A stretch of 64,000 bases of DNA from Opeltia flavorubescens. Its lineage: Eukaryota; Ascomycota; Lecanoromycetes; Teloschistales; Teloschistaceae. A program made the position numbers and the translations under genes. Below are positions 29,096 through 40,386 of this stretch, piece after piece. Where the stretch lies: contig KE546968.1 in assembly GCA_000442125.1 (NCBI GenBank), forward strand, positions 461,932 to 525,931, in the 5' to 3' direction. The stretch's first letter is position 1. Each line of letters opens with the position of its first letter. Under the pieces are notes generated by a model. The model was given only the letters and a program-made list of their open reading frames with translations. It searched no databases and was not told the origin of the DNA.

Positions 29096-30855
29096 TTTAT
29101 TAAATTAAAATATAGCTTTTTTTTTTTTTTATAATTATAAAATTTTTATTAAAATCTATATTAATATTATTAAATTTAGCTAGAATTATAGAAATTTAAT
29201 TATATAATAATATATTAATATTTTTTTTATTTTTTTTTTTTTTTACCTTTTAAATTTTTCAGCGATAAAGGTATTTATACTATAAGCTTTTTTTTAACTC
29301 GTACTATTATTATACTAATTTTTATAATTAACCAATAATAAAAACTAGTAAAATTAAAGCTTAAAAAACTAATATATATAAAAAAAAAAAAAGTTAATAA
29401 TTATAGAAAATATAAAATAATATAGGATATATAAAACCTTATAATTTATTAGCGCCGAGTATACCCGCTAGTATTAAACTTTAGTTTTTTTTATTATTTA
29501 AATATTTTTATAAAATAAACTATTATAATAATTATTATAATATTTTAATTTTTAAAATATAATAAATTTATATTATTCTAATTAGTATTAAAAAAGAATT
29601 TTATTAATTTAATAAAAATTATAAAAATTATAATAAAATAATTAAATTAATAATAATATATTAATAAATTTTTATTATATTTATAGATTTAAAAAAGGAA
29701 TTTTTTATTAAAATCCTTTTTTTTTTAGTAAATACCTTCTATTTATTTAATTCTTTAGTTTTTTATTATTAAAGTTTTTAATTATTATATAATTAGCTAT
29801 TCTTTATAATAATTATTATAGTAGTAAAAGTTAATATATTTTAGTATATAAGATTAGTTATTTTCGAAAATTAGCTAGGTTTTTACTTTATATTTTCTTT
29901 TTTAAAATAAAATTTTAATATTTAATTTTTATTTTAATACTAATATTAATATTTATATTATAAATACTTTTAAAAAAAAACGCCTAATTAAAACGGCCGC
30001 TAAAAAAATCGTAAATAAAACGCTATATAAATAACCCGTTAAATATTTAAAACTTTTATAAAAATATATTTATAGATATAAATCTAATTATAAATTATAA
30101 TAATTAATATAATAATTAAATTTTAATTTAATATCTATTTAATTAAAGTATTTTAAAAAATTAAAAAGTATTAAAAAATTATTAAACTTTTAATTTTTTT
30201 TATACTATTCTCCCGCTTAATTCGCGAAATTATTTAAAATTTAACTTTTATAGCCGCTATTAGAATTAAAGCTAATTAATTTAAAATTTTAAAAAGCTTT
30301 TATTTTAAAAAAAATACTTTAAATATTTTATTAGAAATATCTTTTATTATATTAATATTATAGTTTAAAAATAAATTATTTTTATTTTTATTCGATTATT
30401 TTTATAATAATCTTTATAGTATTAAATATAACTATTATTTATATTAAATATATTACTATTTTACTAAAAAATATATAATTAATTATATATTTTATAGTTT
30501 TTAAATATAAATAAATATAATTAAACTATTATTACTATATTAATTTTTTTAAATAATATTATTAGTACTTTTTATTAGTATAAATATAAAATTTTTTTTT
30601 TTCCTCCGCTTAAATTAAAAGCGGTATTATATATACGGGAATAATATAAAATATAGAAACGGGAATAATATAAAGTATTTAAACGGTAATAAATAAAAAT
30701 ATAAAAATAAAAAAAATAAAAATAACGGGCCCGAGATATTACTACTATTAAAATAGTTAAATTTACTAATTATAGAATAATATTTAATAAAAATAAAAAG
30801 AAAATAAAAGGTTTAAATAATAATAGTAATTAAAATATAATAAAAAATAAAAAAA

Positions 30856-30996
30856 ATAGTAATAAAATTATATTAAAAAATAAAGGAAATAGTAATAAAA
30901 TTATACTAGAAAATAGAGGATAAAATAGTAATAAAATTATACTAGAGAATAGAGGATAAAATAGTAATAAAACTATAATAGAAAATAAAAAAATTA
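30856..30996. repeat. Tandem array, 33-36-bp period, four copies
   Basis: ATAGTAATAAAATTATA begins units at 30856, 30889, 30925 and, with a slight change, 30961. The spacers AAAATAGAGGATAAA are nearly identical in the middle copies. This is a simple minisatellite in RIP DNA. Confidence 0.75.
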
Positions 30997-31090
30997 AAAA
31001 CTAGTAGTAAAATAAATAATTACTATAGTATCTACTATTAATAAAGATTATAATAGGATTATTATAATAATTATTATAGGAATTCTATAA

Positions 31091-31900
31091 ATAAATTAGT
31101 ATAATAGAGTTTTAGGTTAATTTATAAAAATTTTAACCTAACCTATAAAAATCCTACCCTAATTTATAGAAAACTTAACCCGTATAGATTAAGTTCAACC
31201 AGGCTAAAACCCGGCCTAATCCAATCTATTCCGACGAGGAAGTATAAACTCCAGCGATTCTAGTAACGATAACGATACTTCTCTACTAGATATTAATTAA
31301 ATTCTCGCCGTTCTCGATCCTCTAGCGTAGTAATAGGCTAGAGGACGGCTTTAAAATACTACTAAATCTAGTATAATATCGAGAAAGCGCTAGCGAGCTT
31401 ATAAGAATAGTACTAGGAGAAAGCTCTTATTATTTAAAGTAGTTAAAGGTTATATAGCTAAATAACGTAAGTAAATTATAATAGAGAAAGCGGTAAAAAA
31501 GGCGGTAAAAGCTCGTAGTTTAGGTATTAAAAAGAGTTATACTATATAATAAAAGACTGCGCGTAATATAACTCCTAAAGATATTATCTATAAAAAAAAT
31601 ACTATAAAGTATACGATTTATTTCTAAACTATATAAATAGATAATTAGTAGTAGAAAAAGTATTCGAGAATATATACTACTATATACTATATATCTAGCT
31701 AATATATATTACGTAAATAATATTATAAATAATTACAGGCGCTTTATTTCTTTATAATTCGAATATTTAAATATTTAATTAAACTAACTAATTAGATACG
31801 AGTTCTTAAAAGTATATATAAAGGTATAGAAAAAAAAAGCGGGTAAAATACGGAGTTTCTATAATATAATTAGCTGAATTATACTAACTAAAAGTTTCTG
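31091..31900. repeat. Moderately RIP-affected transition zone with degraded repeat
   Basis: GC rises here. At 31,120-31,220 there are loosely repeated words of the AACCTAACCTATAAAAAT type, with CCAGG and CCAATC surviving. From 31,260 to 31,900 the DNA has a coding-like texture (AAAGCGGTAAAAAAGGCGG, AAAGCTCGTAG) but many stops. It is probably a degraded transposon, possibly of a DNA type, but no family can be named. Confidence 0.5.
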
Positions 31901-31935
31901 CCGAATTGAAAAGAATATGTTTTAGTACTTCTTAT

Positions 31936-32165
31936 AGGTGTATTTTAGTGATTAGAGGGGTGTGTTATAGTAATAACTGGGGGTGCGAGGAGATGGTCCC
32001 TTTTAATATCTATATTATTACGCTTTATAGAGCTCTGCAAATATTAGGATGGGTGTGTTTTAGTGAAAACGGGAGTGTGTTTTAGTGACAAATGGGGGTG
32101 CGAGGAGGTGCTCGCTCTGCAAATATTGGGATGGGTGTGTTTTAGCGATAATTGGGGGTTCGAGG
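31936..32165 (+). repeat. GT-rich direct repeats at the edge of the RIP block
   Basis: GTGTGTTTTAGTGA or a close variant occurs five times (near 31,940, 31,960, 32,052, 32,074 and 32,134). TGGGGGTGCGAGGA-type words occur three times (near 31,979, 32,093 and 32,153). A longer unit, GCTCTGCAAATATT-GGATGGGTGTGTTTTAG, is repeated at 32032 and 32114. The DNA is rich in TG and so not RIP-mutated. It resembles subterminal repeats of a DNA transposon end, but no family match was made. Confidence 0.65.
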
Positions 32166-32907
32166 ATCATTTCCCTTCTTCTTTTTACTTCACACTTCAT
32201 GTCATTGTACGTTCTGAAAGCCAATAATGCCTCAAAAGCCGAGAGCTACTGTAAAAATAGCGGTGATAATATGACACCATGACAGAGGTAAAACTTTAAA
32301 GCAGCTTAGTTCGAGTGCCCAAGCCCTATGGCCCTGGCTTGCCTGGTTATCCTTCAGAGAGTGTATTACAGCATCAGAAGCACTATACTCATCATTCAGT
32401 CGGCTTATATTCCATGAAAATCTATCATCCCCTCTCGCTTGATGGGTCAATGGCGTGTTCCAAGTATTCAAGAATCTGCTGCTTCACAATCATAAGCACA
32501 ATTCACAGACAGCTTGCTATCTGCACTATCGTTGAACACATTTCATGAGAGACAATATACCAATTCATCGATCCAAGTGGCTTTCCGTTATACTTGCTCA
32601 ATTAACGCTCAAAGGTGCTTCTGTAAATCAATATAGCAACAGTCCCTTGGCCAATATATACGTCTGGTAACGTCTTCTTCTTCTCCCTGTTCTCATGTCT
32701 CTCTACCGTTATAAGACTTCCAACCTGATAACAATAATACCAAATTGCTTGTTCGATCAGTACATGCGTTGTTAGAGATTGTTGTTCACGATAATTCTCT
32801 TGCATTACACGATACGTAAAAGAATCGCTTTGCTTTTTGCGTTATATTCAGCCTTTGGCTTCCTTGGTCAGCAACAAAATTAACTCATTATAACCGTTCC
32901 GGTACTG
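32166..32907. other. Intergenic, no gene seen
   Basis: Normal-composition DNA between the repeat edge and the first gene. Only short overlapping frames without domain character exist here. It probably contains the promoter of the F-box-like gene. Confidence 0.5.
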
Positions 32908-33756
32908 ATGCTTTCAATATACAAAATCAAACTTCACAGCGATACAGACATAAAAGCAATAGTAGATGTAAATAAGAATAGAGATATAAACACTAGTATG
33001 CACGAAAATGTTCGAGGGTTTCCTACCAGTCAAACCTGTTTCATGGATCTTGCAGCAGAGATCCGCTTGCAAATCTACAGCTATCTTGTACGACCAGGCG
33101 ATCGACTTCTTATTGAAGACACACGCCTCGACCAGAAGAAAGACCACCAAGAATCCGCTACCACGAGTTGCTATCCATTCCGACAGCTCTCATCACGTAT
33201 ACTATCACCCTGGACAATGGCAACATACGCCATAAGTCATGCAGATGGGTATCGTCGGTCTGGGTATGGAGGAAGGCCGAGGCTCTTCGCAAACGTACTA
33301 CTACTTAATCGAAAAATTCGTGACGAGGTGTTGGATTACCTGTATGGACAGCATCTGCAGTTCAATTGCAGTCCCGATGGGGTAGAAGCATTTCTCAACG
33401 ACCGAACGGCGAACACACTTCGCCATGTCACAAATATCACCATCTTGGTTCCGTCAGAGACCGGACGTACGAAATTCAAGTCGGTGTGTAAGCTCATTGC
33501 AGAGAAGCTTCAATTGACGAGACTGGCTGTGCAGCTCAATACCTTCATGTGGGAAGACCAGCCATTGGAACGTGTACAGGACGCGAACGGCTCGGCAAAA
33601 GATCTCCTGGAGCTTGATTGGGTCAAGAGTCTGCTCCAGATCCAGAATCTCAAAAGCTTCAAGATTCAATTCGGAGGCCGATATGCCTTAGATAAGCCCA
33701 ATGTGGGTGATGACCTCACAAGGATGCTTCGAGAAAGGATGGTATCTAACTCATGA
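32908..33756 (+). CDS. F-box-like / 2EXR family protein
   Basis: Single-exon frame of 282 residues. Residues about 44-60 read CFMDLAAEIRLQIYSYLV, the hallmark of the large ascomycete family annotated as F-box-like or 2EXR proteins. A later LLLNRKIRDEVLDYLYG segment (about 132-148) is the second typical motif of that family, followed by a region with alternating hydrophobic strands. Members are thought to be substrate adaptors, but few have known partners. I used the first ATG; in-frame ATGs at 32998 and 33043 also precede the motif, so the first 30-45 residues are uncertain. It is the gene nearest the RIP block, yet it has normal base composition and no sign of RIP. No signal peptide or membrane segment is visible. 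Confidence 0.75.
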   Translation: MLSIYKIKLHSDTDIKAIVDVNKNRDINTSMHENVRGFPTSQTCFMDLAAEIRLQIYSYLVRPGDRLLIEDTRLDQKKDHQESATTSCYPFRQLSSRILSPWTMATYAISHADGYRRSGYGGRPRLFANVLLLNRKIRDEVLDYLYGQHLQFNCSPDGVEAFLNDRTANTLRHVTNITILVPSETGRTKFKSVCKLIAEKLQLTRLAVQLNTFMWEDQPLERVQDANGSAKDLLELDWVKSLLQIQNLKSFKIQFGGRYALDKPNVGDDLTRMLRERMVSNS

Positions 33757-34424
33757 AAATGGATCGTTTACGCAGGGAAGCGGAGACAGGCGGATGCGAT
33801 TCCCCACTTCGCCGGTATGCTTTTGGCTATTGATTTTTTTCATTTGGAGTAATATTCGGGGAGGACATGCCGCAGTAGGCTTGCAATTGATAGGTATTTC
33901 ATATTGTTTGTGCGTCTTGGATATGCGTTACGGGTGACGGATTGGATTCGACATATCGACATGCAGGGTGTATGAACGGCTGACAAGGATTGAGACTGAA
34001 TCGAGATTGTATAGGTGGAACTAATTGATGTAATTCTTCGTTGTATCATAAGCTGTACTCTGTGTGATTCACTACGAAAAGTTTGTGTGCTGTTATATGG
34101 TGTCCGAACTTCATCGGGATCTTTGCCCAATTTGTTGACCTGTTAGCACTAATAAGCCTCAGATAGGGGTCAAAAAGAAGTCCAGAGTGGGGGATTGACG
34201 TAGCAGTACCGAACGTTAGAGTGCCGAGCCTGGCCCCCCGTTTTGGACGCATATGCTTTTCGGGCTCTCCCATGTTGAAAAGTATCTGCCTCTTGGCCGC
34301 TTCCCCGCTCCGTTGGAAGTACAAACTCACAGATACTTCATGCAGAGCAAGACTAAAGCTGTTCGCCTACAAGCTATCGAGATCGTACCAATGATCAGTT
34401 CCAGGGGCTTTGGATCTGGTCAAC
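33757..34424. other. Intergenic, nothing assigned
   Basis: The 3' flank of the F-box-like gene and DNA upstream of the small ORF at 34425. Frames in this stretch on both strands are short, lack domain signatures and have no splice context I trust. Confidence 0.4.
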
Positions 34425-34577
34425 ATGGACTCTCAAATACATCACGGCCGGACGACGCCACGGTTGGAGAGCTCGGTTCAGGATCCTTGTCAACGGTTCC
34501 TGGCCGAGGGAGCTCTCCCACATTTCCCCGATGATCCGTCTAGTCCCAACGCCTATCACAAGCCCTGGAAGATGTGA
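34425..34577 (+). CDS. Possible 50-residue small ORF before an intron
   Basis: The ATG sits in a good context (CAACATGG) and opens a 50-codon frame that begins MDSQIHHGRTTPRLESS and ends FPDDPSSPNAYHKPWKM. Its stop lies two bases before a well-formed fungal intron (34580-34677). The placement suggests a transcribed region: either a short protein gene or an upstream ORF in the spliced leader of the DENN gene, whose coding region starts about 0.7 kb downstream. I recognise no family. Several other upstream ATGs lie between here and the DENN start, which weakens the leader idea. Confidence 0.3.
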   Translation: MDSQIHHGRTTPRLESSVQDPCQRFLAEGALPHFPDDPSSPNAYHKPWKM

Positions 34578-34579
34578 CG

Positions 34580-34677
34580 GTGAGTCTCAGGTCACCATAA
34601 GCGGTTAAGCAGTGGGACAAGCTGCACGTTCCCGCAGATTAACCCACGCTGCTAACTAATCATTGGATCTGCCCTAG
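34580..34677 (+). other. Predicted intron (98 bp) in non-coding or leader region
   Basis: Donor GTGAGT at 34580, branch sequence GCTAACTAAT near 34651 and acceptor CCCTAG ending at 34677 match fungal consensus and spacing. No long frame flanks it, so it would belong to a leader or a non-coding transcript. Confidence 0.5.
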
Positions 34678-35376
34678 TATCCTTAGGATTGGATTTTCGT
34701 CCCTGGAATGCCTTGTTGCTCAGTGCTCGTCGTCTCACGGCGTGACTAGCCTTGCGCTTCAAATTCACTTCATCCTCGTAGATTTTCTTAGTCGTCCAGA
34801 CCCAGTGAACAGCTCGGAGTTGTCCCCCTCATTTCTCTCTTTCAAGTCTCTCTTTAATCTGGACTATCACGCCCCTCATTTCGTGATTCTCCTTCACTCC
34901 AAGCGTACCGTCACCCTTAATAACATTACCATTTCTTCACCAGCATAGGGCAACGAGAAGCACATGTGGGAGGATATCAGGTACTTTACTGTGCACTACT
35001 ACTAAGCTACATGCATACTGCGTGCCATACGTACAAGCGACGCTCGATCCGCTTCCCGTTTCCTTGACACCCGCATACACCACCGCATCCTTCTCCCACG
35101 ACTCTACGGCGATCACTGAGCATAGACGTAGCCTGAGATCATACTTGAGGCGTAGACCGAACAAATTTCAAAGCATCAATACGTCGGAACTGCCTCTGGA
35201 CCTCGAGCTCCGCCGCCAGGATGCCTTCTCTACGGGACCATTCGTCTTTCATCCGGCCCTCGACCAGAGACAAAGGTGATCGGCCGTCAACCAGTCAACA
35301 CATCGATCATTCACTATACATCCCTAGCAGAACTTCTTCGCTCCATTCGCGAATCACTCAGCCCATCCCATCCGCC
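34678..35376. other. Presumed 5' region of the DENN gene
   Basis: Pyrimidine-rich stretches (for example CTCATTTCTCTCTTTCAAG) and no conserved coding pattern. An in-frame ATG at 35221 could extend the DENN protein by 52 residues. The segment reads like a leader, so the later ATG is preferred. Confidence 0.4.
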
Positions 35377-38234
35377 ATGCAAATCAAACCGAGTCAGCGA
35401 ACGCCCAAGACCCTCACACATGCTTACATGGTATGTGGTGTGGGCCGTGAACCCTCACAATGGGTCAGAGCACCACCGCCCCCGCAAGGCAAGATTGGGC
35501 ATATGAAGGGTGCTGTCGGCCAATTCTGGTTGCCTGAAATACTCGGAAGTAGCCCCAGGTTGGAACAGGACAACGAGATTGCGAGGGCCTTATACGCTGC
35601 TATGAGGGTATGAGTACTAAGTCCTTTCCTTCGAATGACGCTGACTTTGCCAGGCGTGCTTTCCTCACGATGTTGAAATTTGCACCGGCAGAAGTCAGCC
35701 TCACTGTGTCCATCATTCATTCGTCTTACAGCAAGATTCATCACACACTCTATACGGCATCGCTCTAAGAGTCTGGTCCAGAGCAGACGAAAAGCGCGCA
35801 GAGACCATCCGTGACCTGCGTAGGCGGACCGAGGTTGATTTCTACGACTCTTCAGAGGAAACCTATTGGATCCCATACTGCTTGAGCTTCTTGTCAAGAT
35901 ATCCATTGTACGACCTTTTGGGAGATTACCTGCGCGGTATGTGGATACATTGGAACAAAGCTACGAATCTTTTCCATGCCGAAGAGGTTTCTCGCATCCT
36001 CAGCTTTCCGGCGCCGCGCTTGAACGATCTTGTAAGGATCGATATGAAAGAGTACGCCCTTTGCTACCAATTTCCATCGTCTCCCACGGGTTTTCAGAAT
36101 TTTGCCATGTGGCCACTGTTCACTTGCTTGTCCATTCCCAATATCGTGGGGGTGATTGAAGCTGCCGTTTCCGCTACCAGACGAATTATCTTCCTCAGCC
36201 ACTACCCAGCAATGCTTACCGTAGCATCCGAGACAATTCGTACCTGCGTTCGGGTCTATGAGTGGAGTGGGTTGTATGTTCCAGTCGTTCATGCCCGCCA
36301 TGCCACCGAGCTTGTCCAGGAGCCAGGACCCTACATGCTAGGAATCACAGCAGAATGTCGAACCTTATTTACGGCTCCAAGCGACGCGTTGGTCATTGAT
36401 TTGGATAGGAATTTTGTGCTCACCTCCAGTCCGCCAACCGTTCTGAGCCCTGGTCAGCGCGCGAAAATGATCACAAGATTGACAAATGCATTGAACGGAG
36501 ACGTCGCACCGTCCGGCCCTCCTCCTCACCTAAAATCAGCATATGGAGGTGGTAAACTCATCCCAGCTGGGCAGATTATTGTGATGCGTGGAGAAGTCGA
36601 GAGCGTCGAGAATCCGCTATGGTGGAACCAAGACAGTGTCATGAGCGTCATGGATCATGTCTGTGAGAAACTTGTAAGACCTATTGCGATCGCAAGCAAG
36701 TCTAAAGCTAATTCCGTTACAGGGTCGTAACACAGGCGTCAAGGCAATGTTCGGTGGCTCAGTCAAGAAACCCTTGATGACAAAGGTGTCTATGCGCCAT
36801 CTGAACGAGATAGTCCGAGAACGTAACCAATACTCGAGAGACGCTATGGAAGCATGGCAAGATTTTATCAACCTCAAGGGTCGGATGGACACCGAATTGA
36901 GCAAGGTCTCGAAGCGCAACAATTTCCTAGTGGAAGAGCTTGAGAGCTGGAAGCAACAGTTCCTCAAATTCCAGGCGTTTGCTGAACAGCTCACCAAGGA
37001 AACACAAGATCTTAAGATCAAGATCGAATCGCACAAACGCGAAAACCGTCGTCTCACGGTACTTATCGATCAACAGAAGGATGATGCTGCACGTCTCACC
37101 GTACGCTTGTCTGGCACCGAGAAACAGCGTGACGACGCTCTTGAAGCGTTGGTATTACAACAAGACATTGCCGAGGAACTGGAGCGCGAGAGGAAGCGCA
37201 ACCATAAGGAGCTGGCGGCGCTCAAGCATACCAATGCTTCCCTCCTTCGCCAACGCGACGAGTCTCAAAGAGTGGTCCTGCATCTTCGAAGCCTTATCGA
37301 TGGCCAAACCCATCACATGGAGCATATCGTCCGCTCCCTGAATAAAACCCCCGAGATCCCAGATTACACAGGAGAGGACTTTGATACCAACAACTACTCT
37401 GACATCGAAGATAATCACTCTGTCGCAGGCAGTGAGGCACTACCTTCCAAACGTCATTTCAAACCCGCCATACGTGCCCATTCCCGCGCCAGCACCAGCG
37501 ATGAAAATGGTACTGACCTCGTCGAGGGCGAAAACGTCACCCCAGAAATGGAAACTCATTTCTTCAACCCCTCCCTCAGCGCCCAGCAGCAAAGCGGTCG
37601 CACATCCCGTCTCTCCATCGTCGGTGTCGCTGACCGTCATCTCCGCGATAAAACCGACGCCATCGCAGACATCATCCGTAACATCTCCGAGCAGTGCGCC
37701 GCGGCGGTTGAAGGACTCCAACTCGCCCACGACGCCGAGCACGACGACGACGAAAATGATGTCGACCTTCCCCTTCACGCCAGCGAAGCATCAGCATCCA
37801 TCGCCGATCATGAGAACAACAACGACAACGACCTCCGCAAAGGCTCCCTCACACCCAGCCAAGCAGACAACCCATCCCTCTCCTCGAAACCCACCAGCGA
37901 AGCCGGTGACTCCTCCTTCCTCCATCCTTCAGATGGTACAACACATAGCCGGACTTCTTCCATCATACCCCCCACCCCGGATCTCGTGCCGCATAACCGC
38001 TCCAGCACGAGCATGAGTATGGCGAGCGCAAGCACGAGCGCGAATACCCATGATCGGAGCAGTGGGTCTTTTGCCGCGAGCCATGGGAAGGAACTTGGGA
38101 CTAAGATCCTGGAGCATGATGAGGGGAGTGTGCAGGAAGATGGAGAGGAGGTGGAGGAGGAGAGGTTGGGGGGAGGGAAGAAGCATAGTAGTGCTGAGTT
38201 TATCAGGCCTGTTGCGGGGAGGGTGGGACGTTGA
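35377..38234 (+). CDS. DENN-domain protein with coiled-coil tail (Rab GEF-like)
   Basis: Three exons, 35377-35607, 35654-36673 and 36723-38234, give 920 residues; both introns are short (46 and 49 bp) and fall between codons. DENN proteins act as exchange factors for Rab GTPases in membrane traffic. The upstream DENN part is seen as AYMVCGVGREPSQWV near residue 15 through SQPHCVHHSFVLQQD. The central DENN core runs about 150-330, with FQNFAMWPLF, SATRRIIFLSHYPAML and YEWSGLYVPVVHARH. Residues about 440-620 form a long charged coiled coil (ERNQYSRDAMEAWQDF onward), and the last 300 residues are Ser/Thr/Asp-rich and low in complexity. This DENN plus coiled-coil architecture is conserved in filamentous ascomycetes. 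The start ATG at 35377 has a CCGCC context; 35221 is an alternative. The target Rab is unknown. Confidence 0.88.
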
Positions 38235-40386
38235 GAGGGAGGCCGGTGGATGGTGCCTGTGTGGGATAGAACGCGTGGAAAAACCATGTGATCTGAGGAG
38301 GTGCGTTCGACAATTGCTAAAGAAGGGGAGGAGATGACGGGGCTCACGCTGCTCTTAGAGCACTTCTTTGTAATTCTATTTCTTGTATATACTTTTTTAT
38401 CCTTGTGGAGGAAAATAGTTTGAGAGAGGGAGTGTCGGTTTTGTAGTGGAAAGAAGGAGGGGTTTGTAAGCTTTTGCAGGACGTAGCTTTTGCCGAGAAG
38501 AATTCAAAATCATCGAGTGCTATCTCCTTTCTTCATTTTTGAGCATGACACGTGTCGATATGAACGAAAGGAGATGTATGTTGTTTGATCATATTATCCC
38601 TACCTTCTGCTCTTCTACTAGATTCGAAGGGTAGTGTATTCTTTTCCGAAGAACCGTCGAACCCACTTTACGACATGGCTCGTGATGAAGACTTACTCTA
38701 CCGATATGATAACCCCTAGGAACGATATACTGGGGAAAACGGGAAAATGTAAAATGCGATATTCCGACTAATTAGGATCCACTTGGGCAACGCGCTCTTA
38801 TCGATCGACGTCGCTGATGGGATACGCGAGGACAACAAGATGTGTGCTAGAAACGAAAAGGTCAGGCTTAAGATTAGAAAGTCTAGATCTATGCGGATCT
38901 TTGGTACTTCGATAAAAGGAGAAGGATGATGAAAGGAAGATGATGAGACTAGAGGCCGTCGGGATAATTTCTGACAGGTTTGAGAAAAGGGTAGAGGGGG
39001 CGTTGTGCGGCAGGGATATCAACCTATCGAGATCGTTCTGAGCTTTTGGTTTCTGATGCACCCATATGCTCCCTGTCCGGAGAGAAAGTTTTGAGAAAGA
39101 GGGGAAGGAAACTTTGTTGTTGGTGGTGGTGTGATTAGTAAAAAGAAAATAATTGTCGGTTTGGGAATGGCAGTGGAAGTATATGGATTTGATGAAAGTA
39201 CGCCAGGACCACTATCGTGGATTCGACACAGGTGATGATTGATGGTCTTCTGCTTCTGTCATGGCGCTGGATCCAGCGAGGATATCAGGTCGGGTCGAGG
39301 GTGTTGGGCAATCGAAGACTTCTTGTATTAGGTTCTAGATCTTTCGTGATGGTGAGGGACCATCAGCTGGTTCAATCGTCTTGCTGAGACATTGCGTTGA
39401 TTCTGCAAAGAGGATATTGGATATATGTAAGTGTTCTTTCTTTCTTGGCCTTCGGGTAGGGTCGAGACCGAAGCGATATTGCCCTGCATGATGACTTGCA
39501 TAATCGTCCATGCGGCTGTTTGCCAACATTGCTTTTGCTGGTATAGTATCTATTCTCTGCGCTTGATGGCGTCGAGCAGTCGTGTTGCGTTATGAGCTCC
39601 ACGATGGGCATATTGGACGTCGAATATGCTAGCAATTTGTGCCGTGGAGATTTCTGCGGAACTATGCGTCGTTAGAGATGGGAGGACTGCGTCGTGCAGA
39701 TCTTACTGGTCATGTTGAACAGAAAGCGCAATTTCAGACAGAACCAAAAACGCACAATATTCTTTGAATCAGGCAATAAGCTAGACCATAGAATGGCATT
39801 CTCAGCTGATCTGGATCATGATTGCTGGCGAACGAGGCAGGTTGCACAAGCGGGCGAGGTCGGCAGCGGTGTTGTGGTTGATGTCCGAAGTGGCCCGAAT
39901 TCCGAGGGTTTACGGCTTAAGCGACAGTTCAATAGATCTAAAAATCTTGAGTTTCGCCTAATTAACGAGAGTAGCACTCCATTCCACGTGCCGTCCATGA
40001 GAAAAGTAAGGTTACTAAGGTCATTGACATCGTCCAAGTGGCGTCGATGCAGCCTTAGAGCAGACAGATGCAAGATTTGCGCCGTGTGACAGCAGTAATG
40101 GTGATTCATAGTAAGCCGCCGTCGACTGCCATACCTCTTCCAGAGCCAACCTGCCTTTTGTGTGACTTCCCCACATGACTTCCATGTTGAGAATATGCTT
40201 TGCAAGTCATCTTCCGGAGATTGGTTGAAATTAAAGCTGGAAGTTGCCGGATAAGGGCCAAGTATAAGAACATGCGTCAAGGCCATTGGAGACCAAAGAG
40301 TTGATATTCTGCTGCACCAATATTTCTCCTTAGGATCCTTAGGATCTCTATACTCGCTCTTTCGAACCGTCCCAGGTCTAGTAAAC
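38235..40386. other. 2.1-kb intergenic region, no gene supported
   Basis: The first few hundred bases are probably the 3' UTR of the DENN gene. Several 60-190-codon frames exist on both strands, the longest on the minus strand at 39816-40397 (193 codons), but none shows a domain, signal peptide or splice-supported extension. I see no tRNA. Confidence 0.5.

Larger units (their letters stand above)
28340..31090. repeat. AT-rich RIP-degraded block, right part
   Basis: RIP-type AT-rich DNA continues after the LTR fossil. It contains two tandem arrays, listed separately. No protein domain was recognised and no open frame survives. Confidence 0.75.

Noticed and set aside
1-31900. AT-rich block as mitochondrial DNA or a mitochondrial insertion
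   Set aside because: It carries a Ty3/gypsy fossil with LTRs and a dinucleotide skew typical of RIP; no mitochondrial gene pattern was seen.
34253-34534. 93-codon plus-strand frame
   Set aside because: No domain, no splice support; it overlaps the small ORF at 34425, which has the better start context.
35424-35906. 160-codon minus-strand frame
   Set aside because: It lies antisense to DENN exons with a strong family pattern, so it is a shadow.
36617-37057. 146-codon minus-strand frame
   Set aside because: Shadow of the DENN coiled-coil exon on the opposite strand.
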